From: Candidatus Uhrbacteria bacterium
GTDB taxonomy: Bacteria; Patescibacteriota; Patescibacteriia; 2-12-FULL-60-25
DNA: 18,743 nt
Assembly: GCA_014728435.1 (NCBI GenBank)
Contig: WJLP01000087.1
Span: 1 to 18,743 of the forward strand
Direction of reading: 5' to 3'
Part shown: piece after piece, positions 1 through 6,066 of the stretch
Layout: each line of letters opens with the position of its first letter
Numbering within the stretch: the first letter of the stretch is position 1
Program-made: the position numbers and the translations under genes
The notes under the pieces: model-generated
The model's input: the letters and a program-made list of their open reading frames with translations, nothing else
Told to the model about the DNA's origin: nothing
Database searches by the model: none

Positions 1-68
1 GGTTGGAATTTAGCCTCGGGGAGTTCGACAATATCTCCGTAGTTATTTTTGCATTTTATGGTGCGCAT
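1..68 (-). CDS. Partial CDS, 5' end only; product unassigned
   Basis: On the minus strand an ATG at 68-66 opens a frame that stays open to the window edge (22 codons), beginning MRTIKCKNNYGDIVEL. An in-frame TAG lies six codons upstream of the ATG, so this is the first available start. A TTGACA/CATTAT promoter places the start codon seven bases after the -10, the same geometry as other genes here, which is the main reason to believe it. The N-terminus vaguely recalls small NUDIX hydrolases of the same kind of genome, but no diagnostic motif lies inside the window, so no function is assigned. Confidence 0.45.
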   Translation of the reverse strand, partial: MRTIKCKNNYGDIVELPEAKFQ

Positions 69-75
69 CGGCTGA

Positions 76-105
76 ATAATGCGCTAGACAATGGGTTTTT
101 GTCAA
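76..105 (-). promoter_or_regulatory. Putative sigma-70-type promoter of the partial minus-strand gene
   Basis: Minus strand -35 TTGACA (105-100), 18-bp spacer, -10 CATTAT (81-76, 4 of 6 consensus). The expected transcription start is at or next to the ATG at 68, so the message would be leaderless. Confidence 0.4.
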
Positions 106-153
106 ATCAATGCTAGTAAACGTTGATTTGATTGTAGCAATATTGTCAAAAAC
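95..153. repeat. Nested inverted repeat in the leftmost intergenic region
   Basis: CAAATCAA (103-110) pairs with TTGATTTG (123-130) around a 12-nt loop, and outer arms GTTTTTG (95-101) and CAAAAAC (147-153) also pair. It lies upstream of the minus-strand gene and overlaps its -35. I see no gene in 69-216. It could be an operator or a small RNA. Confidence 0.3.
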
Positions 154-216
154 TACGAGTTTTGTTATAGTCTGCGAGCAAAATGGCTAGTACATATTTC
201 ATGCTTAAATTGAACA

Positions 217-246
217 TAATCACTTCACTCATTTCATCGGGCTGTA
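217..246 (+). repeat. Direct repeat copy A (5' flank plus first 9 nt of tRNA-Pro)
   Basis: These 30 bases are identical to 294-323, where the copy covers 21 bases of 5' flank plus the first nine bases of the tRNA-Pro gene. The offset is 77 bases, exactly the length of the tRNA gene including CCA, which suggests a decayed tandem tRNA copy. Hairpins GTATGC-AGA-GCATAC (244-258) and GATTAAG-TAGAA-CTTAATC (280-298) fill the space between the copies. Confidence 0.8.
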
Positions 247-293
247 TGCAGAGCATACTATACCTCTTCATTCGGAAATGATTAAGTAGAACT

Positions 294-323
294 TAATCAC
301 TTCACTCATTTCATCGGGCTGTA
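294..323 (+). repeat. Direct repeat copy B, running into the tRNA-Pro gene
   Basis: Identical 30-bp partner of 217-246. Its last nine bases (CGGGCTGTA) are the 5' end of the functional tRNA-Pro. Confidence 0.8.
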
Positions 324-391
324 GCGCAGTTGGCTAGCGCGCGTCGTTCGGGACGACGAGGTCGCGGGTTCAAGTCCCGCCAGCCCGACCA
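315..391 (+). tRNA. tRNA-Pro (anticodon CGG), CCA encoded
   Basis: A complete cloverleaf can be read by eye. The acceptor CGGGCTG pairs with CAGCCCG, and the D stem is GCGC/GCGC. The anticodon stem CGTCG/CGACG encloses loop TTCGGGA with anticodon CGG. The variable loop is AGGTC, and the T arm is GCGGG-TTCAAGT-CCCGC. Discriminator A and an encoded CCA complete the 77 nt. It decodes CCG. Partial direct copies lie on both sides: 30 bp including its 5' end upstream, and its 3' end plus terminator downstream at 542-593. Confidence 0.97.
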
Positions 392-423
392 TAAAAGACT
401 CGTTCTAAAGCGGGTTTTTACTT
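372..423 (+). repeat. Direct repeat: tRNA-Pro 3' end plus terminator, copy 1
   Basis: This 52-nt stretch covers the T-loop end, acceptor, CCA and downstream hairpin of tRNA-Pro. It matches 542-593 at 47 of 52 positions without gaps, at an offset of 170. The first 21 bases are identical. Confidence 0.85.
399..419 (+). terminator. Terminator-like hairpin after tRNA-Pro
   Basis: CTCGTT pairs with AAGCGGG with G-U pairs around a small loop, followed by TTTTT (415-419). It is weaker than its downstream copy at 569-589 because two stem/loop bases differ. Confidence 0.6.
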
Positions 424-445
424 TGGACTTGAATGGGGAGAGCGC

Positions 446-523
446 CGAGAACCGGGAGGTTCTCGATTGCGGAGGGAGGAGGTTGAGTTTATCGAAACCG
501 ACGTGGGAACCGCTGGGTTCCCA
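446..523. repeat. Palindrome cluster between the tRNA-Pro 3' copies
   Basis: Two perfect 8-bp hairpins, CGAGAACC-GGGA-GGTTCTCG (446-465) and TGGGAACC-GCTG-GGTTCCCA (504-523), have closely related arms. Between them lies GGTTGAGTTTATCGAAACC (481-499), a REP-like shape with 4-bp arms and an 11-nt loop. The long frames over 311-566 on both strands cross the tRNA and these hairpins and are not genes. I see no other feature in this 316-bp gap except a second tRNA tail and terminator. Confidence 0.7.
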
Positions 524-541
524 GGAGCGGGGGCGACGTGA

Positions 542-593
542 AAGTCCCGCCAGCCCGACCATGTAAAACTCGCTTTAAAGCGGGTTTTTACTT
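542..593 (+). repeat. Direct repeat: tRNA-Pro 3' end plus terminator, copy 2 (tRNA remnant)
   Basis: Second copy of 372-423 (47 of 52 identical). It preserves the acceptor 3' strand, CCA and terminator, but upstream of it there is no tRNA body, only the palindrome cluster. It is either a tRNA remnant or an attachment-site-like duplication of the tRNA 3' end. Confidence 0.8.
569..589 (+). terminator. Rho-independent terminator, second copy
   Basis: CTCGCTTTAAAGCGGG is an almost perfect palindrome (one T-G pair) followed directly by TTTTT. It is the better preserved of the two copies. Confidence 0.7.
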
Positions 594-671
594 GGGCAAG
601 CAGGACTTCTCATTGCTTGTAAGAAACGCATTCTTATCATTGTATTGACCAAATTGAAGATTTGTTTTAGC

Positions 672-700
672 CTCCTAACAGGCATCCTTAAAAAAAGGAG
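672..700 (+). promoter_or_regulatory. Leader hairpin that could mask the Shine-Dalgarno of the ParB-like gene
   Basis: CTCCT (672-676) can pair with AGGAG (696-700), the Shine-Dalgarno core that sits seven bases before the ATG at 708. A shorter alternative hairpin, TCCTT/AAGGA, competes for the same bases. This is the only clear Shine-Dalgarno in the window. Confidence 0.3.
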
Positions 701-707
701 AAAAAGT

Positions 708-1283
708 ATGCAAGTTATAAAGCCAACAACTTGGGAAGAAGTGTTTCAGAGCTGGAGAGATAATGAAGCTCATAACCCGGGTTGGATTCGTTGCGCAACC
801 GAAATTAAAGGCTGGCCGGATTGGGAATCTTGGCGGAGGTATATGGCCGGGAAGTTGAAGCTGGAAAAGAAGGATTGGGAATTGTATAGATTTAGCAATC
901 CGCTTGCAGAGGTATCGGAAATGCTCGTGGGGCCGTTTACGGCTTGGCAGAAGAATCTACCGGTTAAGAACGTGCTCAGCTTTGGAGAGTTTCTGGAGGT
1001 GCCGGAAAAGTACGAGCAATTTAGCAATCACGATACGGTTCGGAAAATGATGGACTCCATGCCATTTACAAGCTTCATGACAGGGCTAATTCGAGAGGAT
1101 AACCGGAAGCTTGTATGTATCGAAGGCCATCATAGGGCCGCGGCACTGGCTTTGGCCAACAAGCTTGGCCGAAAGATCGATTTTGGCGATGAAGTATTGT
1201 ATATCTCGTTGTCACTTTTGCCAAAAGATGAGCTTTATTTGCTGGATAAAGCTTTGGAATTAGGCTCGGAAAAGCCTTCGTAA
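708..1283 (+). CDS. ParB/sulfiredoxin-fold-like conserved hypothetical protein
   Basis: 191 residues. The start at 708 is chosen because AAGGAG lies a canonical distance upstream; a longer frame opening with TTG at 645 would include an implausible basic leader. The only recognisable motif is residues 138-148, IEGHHRAAALA, after a short beta-like stretch. It resembles the G-x-H-R helix of ParB-type nuclease and sulfiredoxin folds. The N-terminal half is rich in Trp and charged residues and I do not recognise it. The gene ends in TAA and is followed by a strong terminator, so it is a single-gene unit. A role in DNA binding, nucleotide hydrolysis or protein modification would fit the fold, but nothing here decides between them. 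Confidence 0.75.
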   Translation: MQVIKPTTWEEVFQSWRDNEAHNPGWIRCATEIKGWPDWESWRRYMAGKLKLEKKDWELYRFSNPLAEVSEMLVGPFTAWQKNLPVKNVLSFGEFLEVPEKYEQFSNHDTVRKMMDSMPFTSFMTGLIREDNRKLVCIEGHHRAAALALANKLGRKIDFGDEVLYISLSLLPKDELYLLDKALELGSEKPS

Positions 1284-1300
1284 TTTGCAGACGTCTTTGC

Positions 1301-1323
1301 ACACGGGTAAAACCGTGTTTTTT
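1301..1323 (+). terminator. Rho-independent terminator after the ParB-like gene
   Basis: ACACGG-GTAAAA-CCGTGT hairpin followed by six T. The T-tract abuts the -35 box of the next gene, so one short stretch ends one message and starts the next. Confidence 0.85.
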
Positions 1324-1324
1324 A

Positions 1325-1352
1325 TTTACAGAACAGTGATTTGTGCTATACT
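1325..1352 (+). promoter_or_regulatory. Sigma-70-type promoter of the U32 gene
   Basis: TTTACA (1325-1330), 16-bp spacer, TATACT (1347-1352) with an extended TGc. The start codon at 1364 is 11 bases further on, leaving a leader of about five bases. Confidence 0.75.
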
Positions 1353-1363
1353 TGGCCGGAATT

Positions 1364-2551
1364 ATGTTGAGCAACAAACCTAAAATATTAGCTCCTGTAA
1401 GGGATGAAGCATCGTTTAGGGCGGCTGTTAAGGCGGGCGCGGATGCCGTTTATTTTGGAGTTGGAGAACTGAATATGCGTGTTAGTTCGCGTGGCATTGA
1501 TATGGAGGAGTTGCCGAGGATTGTTTCTGAAGCGCATGAACGCGGGGCAGAGGTCTTTATTACGTTAAACGTAATCGTGTACGAGCATGAAGTAGATAAG
1601 GTGCGGGAAATGGTGCGAAAGTTTAAAGAAGTTGGCGTCGACGCGGTGATTTGTTGGGATTTTGCTGTTATTAAAATCTGCCAAGAATTGGGAATGACGT
1701 TTCATGTATCAACTCAGGCTAGTATTTCGAATAGTTCGGCAGGGCATTTTTACGAAGACTTGGGAGCAAGATGTATTGTGTTGGCACGTGAGTGCACTCT
1801 TGAGCAGATAAAGGAAGTTAAAAGCAAGATGAAATCCGCTAAGGTGGAGATCTTTGTGCATGGCGCGATGTGCGTATCGGTTTCGGGAAGATGCTTTATG
1901 TCTAACTTTTTGGAATGCAAATCGGCTAACCGAGGGGAGTGCTTTCAGCCTTGCAGGAGAGAATATACGGTGCGCGACAAAGAGTCGGGGCATGAGTTGG
2001 ATGTGAGTAATGGATTTGTGATGAGTCCCAAAGATCTTTGCACGATTGAGATACTTGATAAGTTAGTTGATACAGGAGTTGATTATTTAAAGATTGAAGG
2101 CAGAGGCAGATCCCCGGAATATATTCAGACGACCGTGACTTGTTATCGCAGAGCAGTGAATGCGATTGAGAATGATGAGTACACGGACGAATTAAAGGAT
2201 GAATTATTGGAACAGTTGAAGACGGTTTATAATCGTGGGTTTTCGACTGGCTTTATGTTTGGCAGGCCGGGGCATGAGGCGTGGTCTAGAGTTCGTAATA
2301 GCCAGGCCACGGAGAAAAAGGAATACGTTGGCAAGGTACAAAATTATTACAGAAAGACAAATATCGCGGAGCTAAAGGTTTTGAATGGCGAGGTTCAAGT
2401 TGGTGATGTGTTGCAGTTTCAGGGGCCGACTACGGGAGTTGAGCGAGTTGCTGTCGAAAATTTTGAGCAACATCCGGATCAAGAAGTTACAATCAAAACA
2501 GAGTTTGTAGTAAGGAAGAGTGATGAAGTTTACAAAATCATCAGCAGATAG
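1364..2551 (+). CDS. Peptidase U32 family protein (TrhP/RlhA-like RNA hydroxylation factor)
   Basis: 395 residues with the U32 architecture: a TIM-barrel-like N-terminal half (KILAPV, AGADAVYFGV near residues 8-33). The family signature runs from EIFVHGAMC to QPCR at about 162-198, with Cys170, Cys177, Cys193 and Cys197. In characterised relatives (TrhP in tRNA U34 hydroxylation, RlhA in 23S rRNA) the four cysteines hold an iron-sulfur cluster. The family name is historical; RNA modification is the better-supported role. A small beta domain closes the protein. The ATG at 1364 is preferred over an upstream ATG at 1343 because the -10 box overlaps that one. The TAG stop lies inside a 7-nt tandem repeat that continues downstream. 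Confidence 0.92.
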   Translation: MLSNKPKILAPVRDEASFRAAVKAGADAVYFGVGELNMRVSSRGIDMEELPRIVSEAHERGAEVFITLNVIVYEHEVDKVREMVRKFKEVGVDAVICWDFAVIKICQELGMTFHVSTQASISNSSAGHFYEDLGARCIVLARECTLEQIKEVKSKMKSAKVEIFVHGAMCVSVSGRCFMSNFLECKSANRGECFQPCRREYTVRDKESGHELDVSNGFVMSPKDLCTIEILDKLVDTGVDYLKIEGRGRSPEYIQTTVTCYRRAVNAIENDEYTDELKDELLEQLKTVYNRGFSTGFMFGRPGHEAWSRVRNSQATEKKEYVGKVQNYYRKTNIAELKVLNGEVQVGDVLQFQGPTTGVERVAVENFEQHPDQEVTIKTEFVVRKSDEVYKIISR

Positions 2552-2566
2552 CTGATAGCAGATAGC
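2546..2566 (+). repeat. Heptamer tandem repeat overlapping the U32 stop codon
   Basis: Three consecutive 7-mers, AGATAGC, TGATAGC and AGATAGC, with a fourth, GGATAGC, at 2593-2599. The TAG stop (2549-2551) is part of the first unit. Confidence 0.8.
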
Positions 2567-2570
2567 CGTT

Positions 2571-2585
2571 ACCGCCAAAGGCGGT
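2571..2585. repeat. Palindrome ACCGCC-AAA-GGCGGT
   Basis: Perfect 6-bp stem with a 3-nt loop, lying between heptamer units. The sequence recurs in diverged form at 4681-4703 and inverted at 4758-4778, so it is a repeated intergenic element, not a unique terminator. No T-tract follows. Confidence 0.75.
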
Positions 2586-2677
2586 CGAGAGCGGATAGCT
2601 GGAGTTGATTTGTGTGGGCAACATAACCTAAAGGTCACAGACAAAGAAAGCCCCTACGAAAATGGTGGATATTGATT

Positions 2678-2683
2678 TATACT
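2678..2683 (+). promoter_or_regulatory. -10 box of the methyltransferase gene (leaderless)
   Basis: TATACT ends six bases before the ATG at 2690, so transcription should begin at the ATG itself. No convincing -35 is visible. Confidence 0.55.
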
Positions 2684-2689
2684 GTTTAA

Positions 2690-3253
2690 ATGGAAACATT
2701 TATTTTTGCTATGCAGATTGCGATCGTCATTATTTGTATTTTGGTGATTGTGGTTGGTTTTATGTATCAGTGGAGTTTGTTTGCTACGCGCGCTCCGTTT
2801 GTAGAGATCCCGAAGGAGGTGTTGGATGATATTGTGAAAGCAATGGACGTGGGCCCGGGGGATGTCGTCTATGATTTAGGGAGCGGGGATGGGCGCGTTT
2901 TGGAGGCTTGCTATCATAGGCGGCCGGAGGCGAGGTATATCGGTATCGATAAGGCGCTTGTACCCAATGTGGTTGCTAAATGGAGATTGAGAAAGATTCC
3001 GAAAGGAAAGATTGAGTTGTTGCACAAGAATTTTTTTAAGTATGATTTGTCGGGCGCGACTTGTGTTTATGTTTATTTGTTTCCGGGCTTGCTGAAGAGC
3101 CTGTTGCCAAAATTGCAGAGGGAGTTGAAGCTGGGAGCGAGGATTGTGTCGTGTGATTTTGAGTTTGAAGGAGTGGAGCCGATTGAGGTTGTTGATTTGA
3201 AGCGGCCTAAAGGGAAGAGAGGACGCAGATTGTATGTTTACGAGTTAAAATAA
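2690..3253 (+). CDS. Membrane-anchored class I SAM-dependent methyltransferase, FAM173-like
   Basis: 187 residues. Residues 5-27 form one hydrophobic helix. The soluble domain begins APFVEIPKEVLDDIVKAM and carries SAM motif I, VVYDLGSGDGR, at 59-69, then acidic GID (85-87) for the ribose. FFKYDLSGATCVYVYLFP follows, and the late strand reads GARIVSCDFEFEGVEP. This order (transmembrane helix, PF-E-P lead-in, DLGSGDGR, YLFP) is that of the FAM173/ATPSC-KMT family. Its characterised eukaryotic members methylate lysine in the ATP synthase c-subunit or a carrier protein; the bacterial substrate is unknown. The gene stands alone between repeat-rich DNA and a weak hairpin. Confidence 0.85.
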   Translation: METFIFAMQIAIVIICILVIVVGFMYQWSLFATRAPFVEIPKEVLDDIVKAMDVGPGDVVYDLGSGDGRVLEACYHRRPEARYIGIDKALVPNVVAKWRLRKIPKGKIELLHKNFFKYDLSGATCVYVYLFPGLLKSLLPKLQRELKLGARIVSCDFEFEGVEPIEVVDLKRPKGKRGRRLYVYELK

Positions 3254-3264
3254 CTCACTCCTTA

Positions 3265-3291
3265 CTCCTCTTTTAAGATGAGAGAGGGAGG
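3265..3291 (+). terminator. Possible weak terminator
   Basis: CTCCTCT can pair with AGAGGGAG (one bulge) after the methyltransferase stop. The tail is only TATGTTTTG, so termination is uncertain. Confidence 0.3.
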
Positions 3292-3325
3292 TATGTTTTG
3301 TGGATAAGTGAAAAAGGGCGAATTG

Positions 3326-3334
3326 TGGTATAAT
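3326..3334 (+). promoter_or_regulatory. Extended -10 promoter of the cysteine-rich protein gene
   Basis: TGgTATAAT, a perfect extended -10. The ATG at 3345 lies ten bases after it, giving a leader of three or four bases. No good -35 is present, as is usual for extended -10 promoters. Confidence 0.7.
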
Positions 3335-3344
3335 TTGTCTATAT

Positions 3345-4574
3345 ATGATTAAGAAAAAATCGTCGACAAAGGCAAAAAAAGGTAATGTTAAAATGTCTGA
3401 GTCGAATATGCATCACATGCATGCATGGCTTTTCGCCTTGGCTGTGATTACGGTTTTGGCGGTTGGTGTGCCGGTTATGCTTTGGGCACAGCAGAATGAA
3501 GCTCCGAGCAGGGTAAGTGTTGACGCGGGCGCCATGAGTCATTTGCAAATGAAGATCGGTGAATTGCAGAAGGCTTTGGATGATGTTTTAGCGAGCAAGA
3601 TGGATATGGGAGAGGCGGGTATGGCTTATGTAAGCCGGCCGGATGATGCCAGGGCTGATTGTTTGAATCAATGCCGTATGGAGCAAGTGAAATGTATGGA
3701 GGGTTATAACGGTGAAATGACGGAAAACGGTTTGCATCCATGTTTGTCGAGTGCCAGTGAGTGCATTACCGCTTGCAATGACGCGCCGCGCGCGCCCGTA
3801 TCGTGTCAGGATAGGTGTGCAGTTGCTTTGGGCGGTTGCGTGCAGAGAGTGGTCGCGCCGCATGATGTGGCTGTGGCTGATGAGCAGGCCGCGTTGGATG
3901 AATGCAGGCTTAAAAATGTTGATTGCCTGCAAAGCGCCTGTCGGATGCCGGAAGACGCGTCTATGCCCGATTCATATTGCGCGGACCAGTGCAGAAGAAT
4001 GCATATAATTTGTTCAACAGGTTCAAGTCAATATGATGAAAATGCTATGGCGCTTTGTACTCGGCTTAAGCAGACATGTGAACAGAGATTGTGCGCCAGA
4101 GTGGGCTTGCTGCCCAATGTTGAGTTAATGGAAAATGAACAATACGGCAGTTATTTGGTTGATGGGAATGGTATGGCGCTTTACACTTTTGCAAAGGATG
4201 CTAAAGGTGAGAGTGCTTGCACGGGAGGTTGTTTGGATAAGTGGCCCGTATTTTATCAAGAAGATTTATGGGTGGGGCCGGATTTGAACAGAGAACATTT
4301 CGGTTCGATGATGCGCGAAGATGGAGAGATGCAGATTACCTATAAAGGTTGGCCATTGTATTATTATGTTGATGACATGGTATTGGGAGATGTAAAAGGT
4401 CACATGCTTAACGATGTTTGGTTTTTAGCCGGTCCGGATACGGAAATGTTAAACAGAGCCGTGTGTGATGAAGCGTGTGAGCAAGAATATGAGGAGTGCA
4501 AAAGATCTGATGAGATGCCTTATGCTTGCCAGCAACAGCTTGAGTCTTGCAGGAGTAATTGTATAGAGTTGTAA
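3345..4574 (+). CDS. Cysteine-rich extracytoplasmic protein with Lipoprotein_15 domain and four six-Cys modules
   Basis: 409 residues. A lysine-rich N-terminus (3-16) precedes a hydrophobic helix at about 28-48, a signal anchor or uncleaved signal. Residues 266-364 match the 'secreted repeat of unknown function' (Lipoprotein_15, PF03640): YLVDGNGMALYTF, CTGGCLDKWP, ITYKGWPLYYY and NDVWFLAGP are all visible. There are 26 cysteines. Two are in CTGGC; the other 24 form four modules, each C-x3-C-x6-C followed after a linker by C-x6-C-x3/4-C (106-144, 154-199, 212-250, 374-406). That symmetry suggests disulfide-pinned helical hairpins. An alternative start at 3393 would shorten the basic tail. It is presumably exported and oxidised; binding partner or function is unknown. 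Confidence 0.88.
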   Translation: MIKKKSSTKAKKGNVKMSESNMHHMHAWLFALAVITVLAVGVPVMLWAQQNEAPSRVSVDAGAMSHLQMKIGELQKALDDVLASKMDMGEAGMAYVSRPDDARADCLNQCRMEQVKCMEGYNGEMTENGLHPCLSSASECITACNDAPRAPVSCQDRCAVALGGCVQRVVAPHDVAVADEQAALDECRLKNVDCLQSACRMPEDASMPDSYCADQCRRMHIICSTGSSQYDENAMALCTRLKQTCEQRLCARVGLLPNVELMENEQYGSYLVDGNGMALYTFAKDAKGESACTGGCLDKWPVFYQEDLWVGPDLNREHFGSMMREDGEMQITYKGWPLYYYVDDMVLGDVKGHMLNDVWFLAGPDTEMLNRAVCDEACEQEYEECKRSDEMPYACQQQLESCRSNCIEL

Positions 4575-4598
4575 TATCCACATTATTTATTGTTACGT

Positions 4599-4624
4599 AA
4601 ACGGGGCGAGAGCCTCGTTTTTTT
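4599..4624 (+). terminator. Rho-independent terminator of the cysteine-rich gene
   Basis: Nine-base arms with one G-U pair enclose a GAGA (GNRA) tetraloop (4608-4611), followed by a seven-T tract. Its end overlaps the next -35 box. Confidence 0.92.
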
Positions 4625-4662
4625 GACATATAAGTGATTGTGTTCTAAATTTGTTCTATAAT
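4623..4662 (+). promoter_or_regulatory. Promoter region upstream of rarA
   Basis: TTGACA (4623-4628) with a 17-bp spacer to TAAATT (4646-4651); a consensus TATAAT also lies at 4657-4662. The -35 shares bases with the preceding terminator tail. Transcription from here gives rarA a leader of about 130-140 nt containing an inverted repeat element. Confidence 0.55.
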
Positions 4663-4668
4663 AAAATT

Positions 4669-4787
4669 AGAATTTAGTAATTACCGCCAAAGCCAGTCAA
4701 GAGCAAACAGCGATTCAACTAAAGCGGCCCCGGAATAATTGTTAATTGCTAACTATTCTTGACCGACTTTGCTGGTAACTGCTAATT
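4669..4787. repeat. Composite intergenic element: heptamers plus inverted ACCGCCAAAG element
   Basis: Heptamer units (AGAATTT, AGTAATT) lead into the word TTACCGCCAAAGCCAGTCAA (4681-4700). Further on come AATTGTT, AATTGCT and AACTATT (4737-4757), a diverged inverted copy of the same word (4758-4778), then GGTAACT and GCTAATT. The two words form an imperfect inverted repeat of about 23 bp within the rarA leader. The element resembles the palindrome at 2571-2585. Confidence 0.7.
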
Positions 4788-4797
4788 AAATGAAAGT

Positions 4798-6066
4798 ATG
4801 CAGAAAAGCTTGTTTGTAAAAGGTCAAAATCAGACGGAATCGCATAAGCCGTTGGCGGATAGAATGCGGCCCAAGAGTTTTGATGAGATTTGCGGGCAAG
4901 ACGAGTTGGTATCTGTTGAGTCTGCTTTTAGGCGTTTGGTTGAACAAGATAAAGTCCCCAGTTGTATATTTTGGGGGCCGCCGGGTACGGGCAAAACTAC
5001 GCTGGCCGAGGTGATTGCCAGAACCGCCAAAGCCGAGTTTGTGACTTTGTCGGCTGTGACCGCGGGTGTGGCGGATATCCGCAAGATTGTGGCCGCGGCT
5101 CAAGATCGTTTGGCTATGGGCAAGCGGACCATTCTTTTTATTGATGAAATTCATAGGTTTAATAAAAGTCAGCAAGACGCTTTATTACCGCATGTTGAAA
5201 GCGGAACTGTTATATTTGTCGGCGCGACTACGGAAAATCCCAGCTTTGAGGTAAATAACGCTTTATTGTCTCGGGCGCGCGTGTTTACTTTATCCGCGTT
5301 AAGCGAGATGGATATCGGAAAAATTCTTGAAAGAGCAATAAAAGACGAGGAACGAGGTTTGGGTAAGGCTAATGTTTCTGTTAACGATGATGCTATGCGA
5401 GCGATTGTGCGGATGGCGGATGGGGACGCGAGGGCGGCGTTGAATGTACTTGAGATGTCGACAAACGCAATGAACTTCGAAATCGGAATTCAGAGCTCCG
5501 AAAATTTGAATATAACACTTGAGGCTGTGAAGGCTGTGCTTAATAGGTCGCACATGGTTTATGATAAGGCGGGGGAGGAACATTATAATGTTATCAGCGC
5601 TTTGCATAAATCCATGCGCGGGTCGGACGCGGACGCGGCATTGTATTGGCTGGCTCGCATGTTGGAGGCAGGTGAGGATCCCATATATGTCGCACGGCGC
5701 GTGGTTCGTTTCGCGTCGGAAGATATCGGTATGGCCGACCCGCAGGCTTTGGTGCAGGCAATTTCGGCAATGCAGGCGGCGCGGCTTATCGGTATGCCGG
5801 AGTGCAACGTGCATTTGGCACAGGCTGTGGTTTATTGCGCGAAGACCAAGAAGTCGAATAAGCTATATACGGCGTATGGCAAAGCCGCGCGTGATGCCCG
5901 GGAAAGTTCGCACATCGGCGTACCGTTGCATTTGAGGAATGCTCCAATCAAGCTCATGAAAGATTTGGGCTATTCCGAGGGATATAAGTACAATCCGGCT
6001 TATGATGAGCCGGTGCAGCAGGATTATTTGCCCGAGGAGCTTAAAGGGCGGAAATATCTTACATAA
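4798..6066 (+). CDS. rarA: Replication-associated recombination protein A (RarA/MgsA AAA+ ATPase)
   Basis: 422 residues, the usual length for the family. The N-terminus reads PLADRMRPKSFDEICGQ, the standard lead-in. Walker A GPPGTGKT is at 60-67, Walker B LFIDEIHRF at 113-121, sensor 1 GATTENPSF at 142-150 and the arginine-finger region SRAR at 158-161. The C-terminal clamp-loader-like tetramerisation part has HKSMRGSDADAALYWLARML and RRVVRFASEDIGMADPQAL. RarA acts at stalled replication forks with single-stranded-DNA-binding protein. No Shine-Dalgarno precedes the ATG at 4798; an ATG at 4790 is out of frame. The gene is alone, with a long repeat-containing leader. Confidence 0.96.
   Translation: MQKSLFVKGQNQTESHKPLADRMRPKSFDEICGQDELVSVESAFRRLVEQDKVPSCIFWGPPGTGKTTLAEVIARTAKAEFVTLSAVTAGVADIRKIVAAAQDRLAMGKRTILFIDEIHRFNKSQQDALLPHVESGTVIFVGATTENPSFEVNNALLSRARVFTLSALSEMDIGKILERAIKDEERGLGKANVSVNDDAMRAIVRMADGDARAALNVLEMSTNAMNFEIGIQSSENLNITLEAVKAVLNRSHMVYDKAGEEHYNVISALHKSMRGSDADAALYWLARMLEAGEDPIYVARRVVRFASEDIGMADPQALVQAISAMQAARLIGMPECNVHLAQAVVYCAKTKKSNKLYTAYGKAARDARESSHIGVPLHLRNAPIKLMKDLGYSEGYKYNPAYDEPVQQDYLPEELKGRKYLT

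Noticed and set aside
311..566. Long open frames on both strands across the tRNA-Pro region
   Set aside because: They cross the tRNA gene, terminators and palindromes, and have no start signal or family resemblance.
645..707. Upstream TTG start for the ParB-like gene
   Set aside because: Adds a basic leader with no signal features; the canonical Shine-Dalgarno favours ATG at 708.
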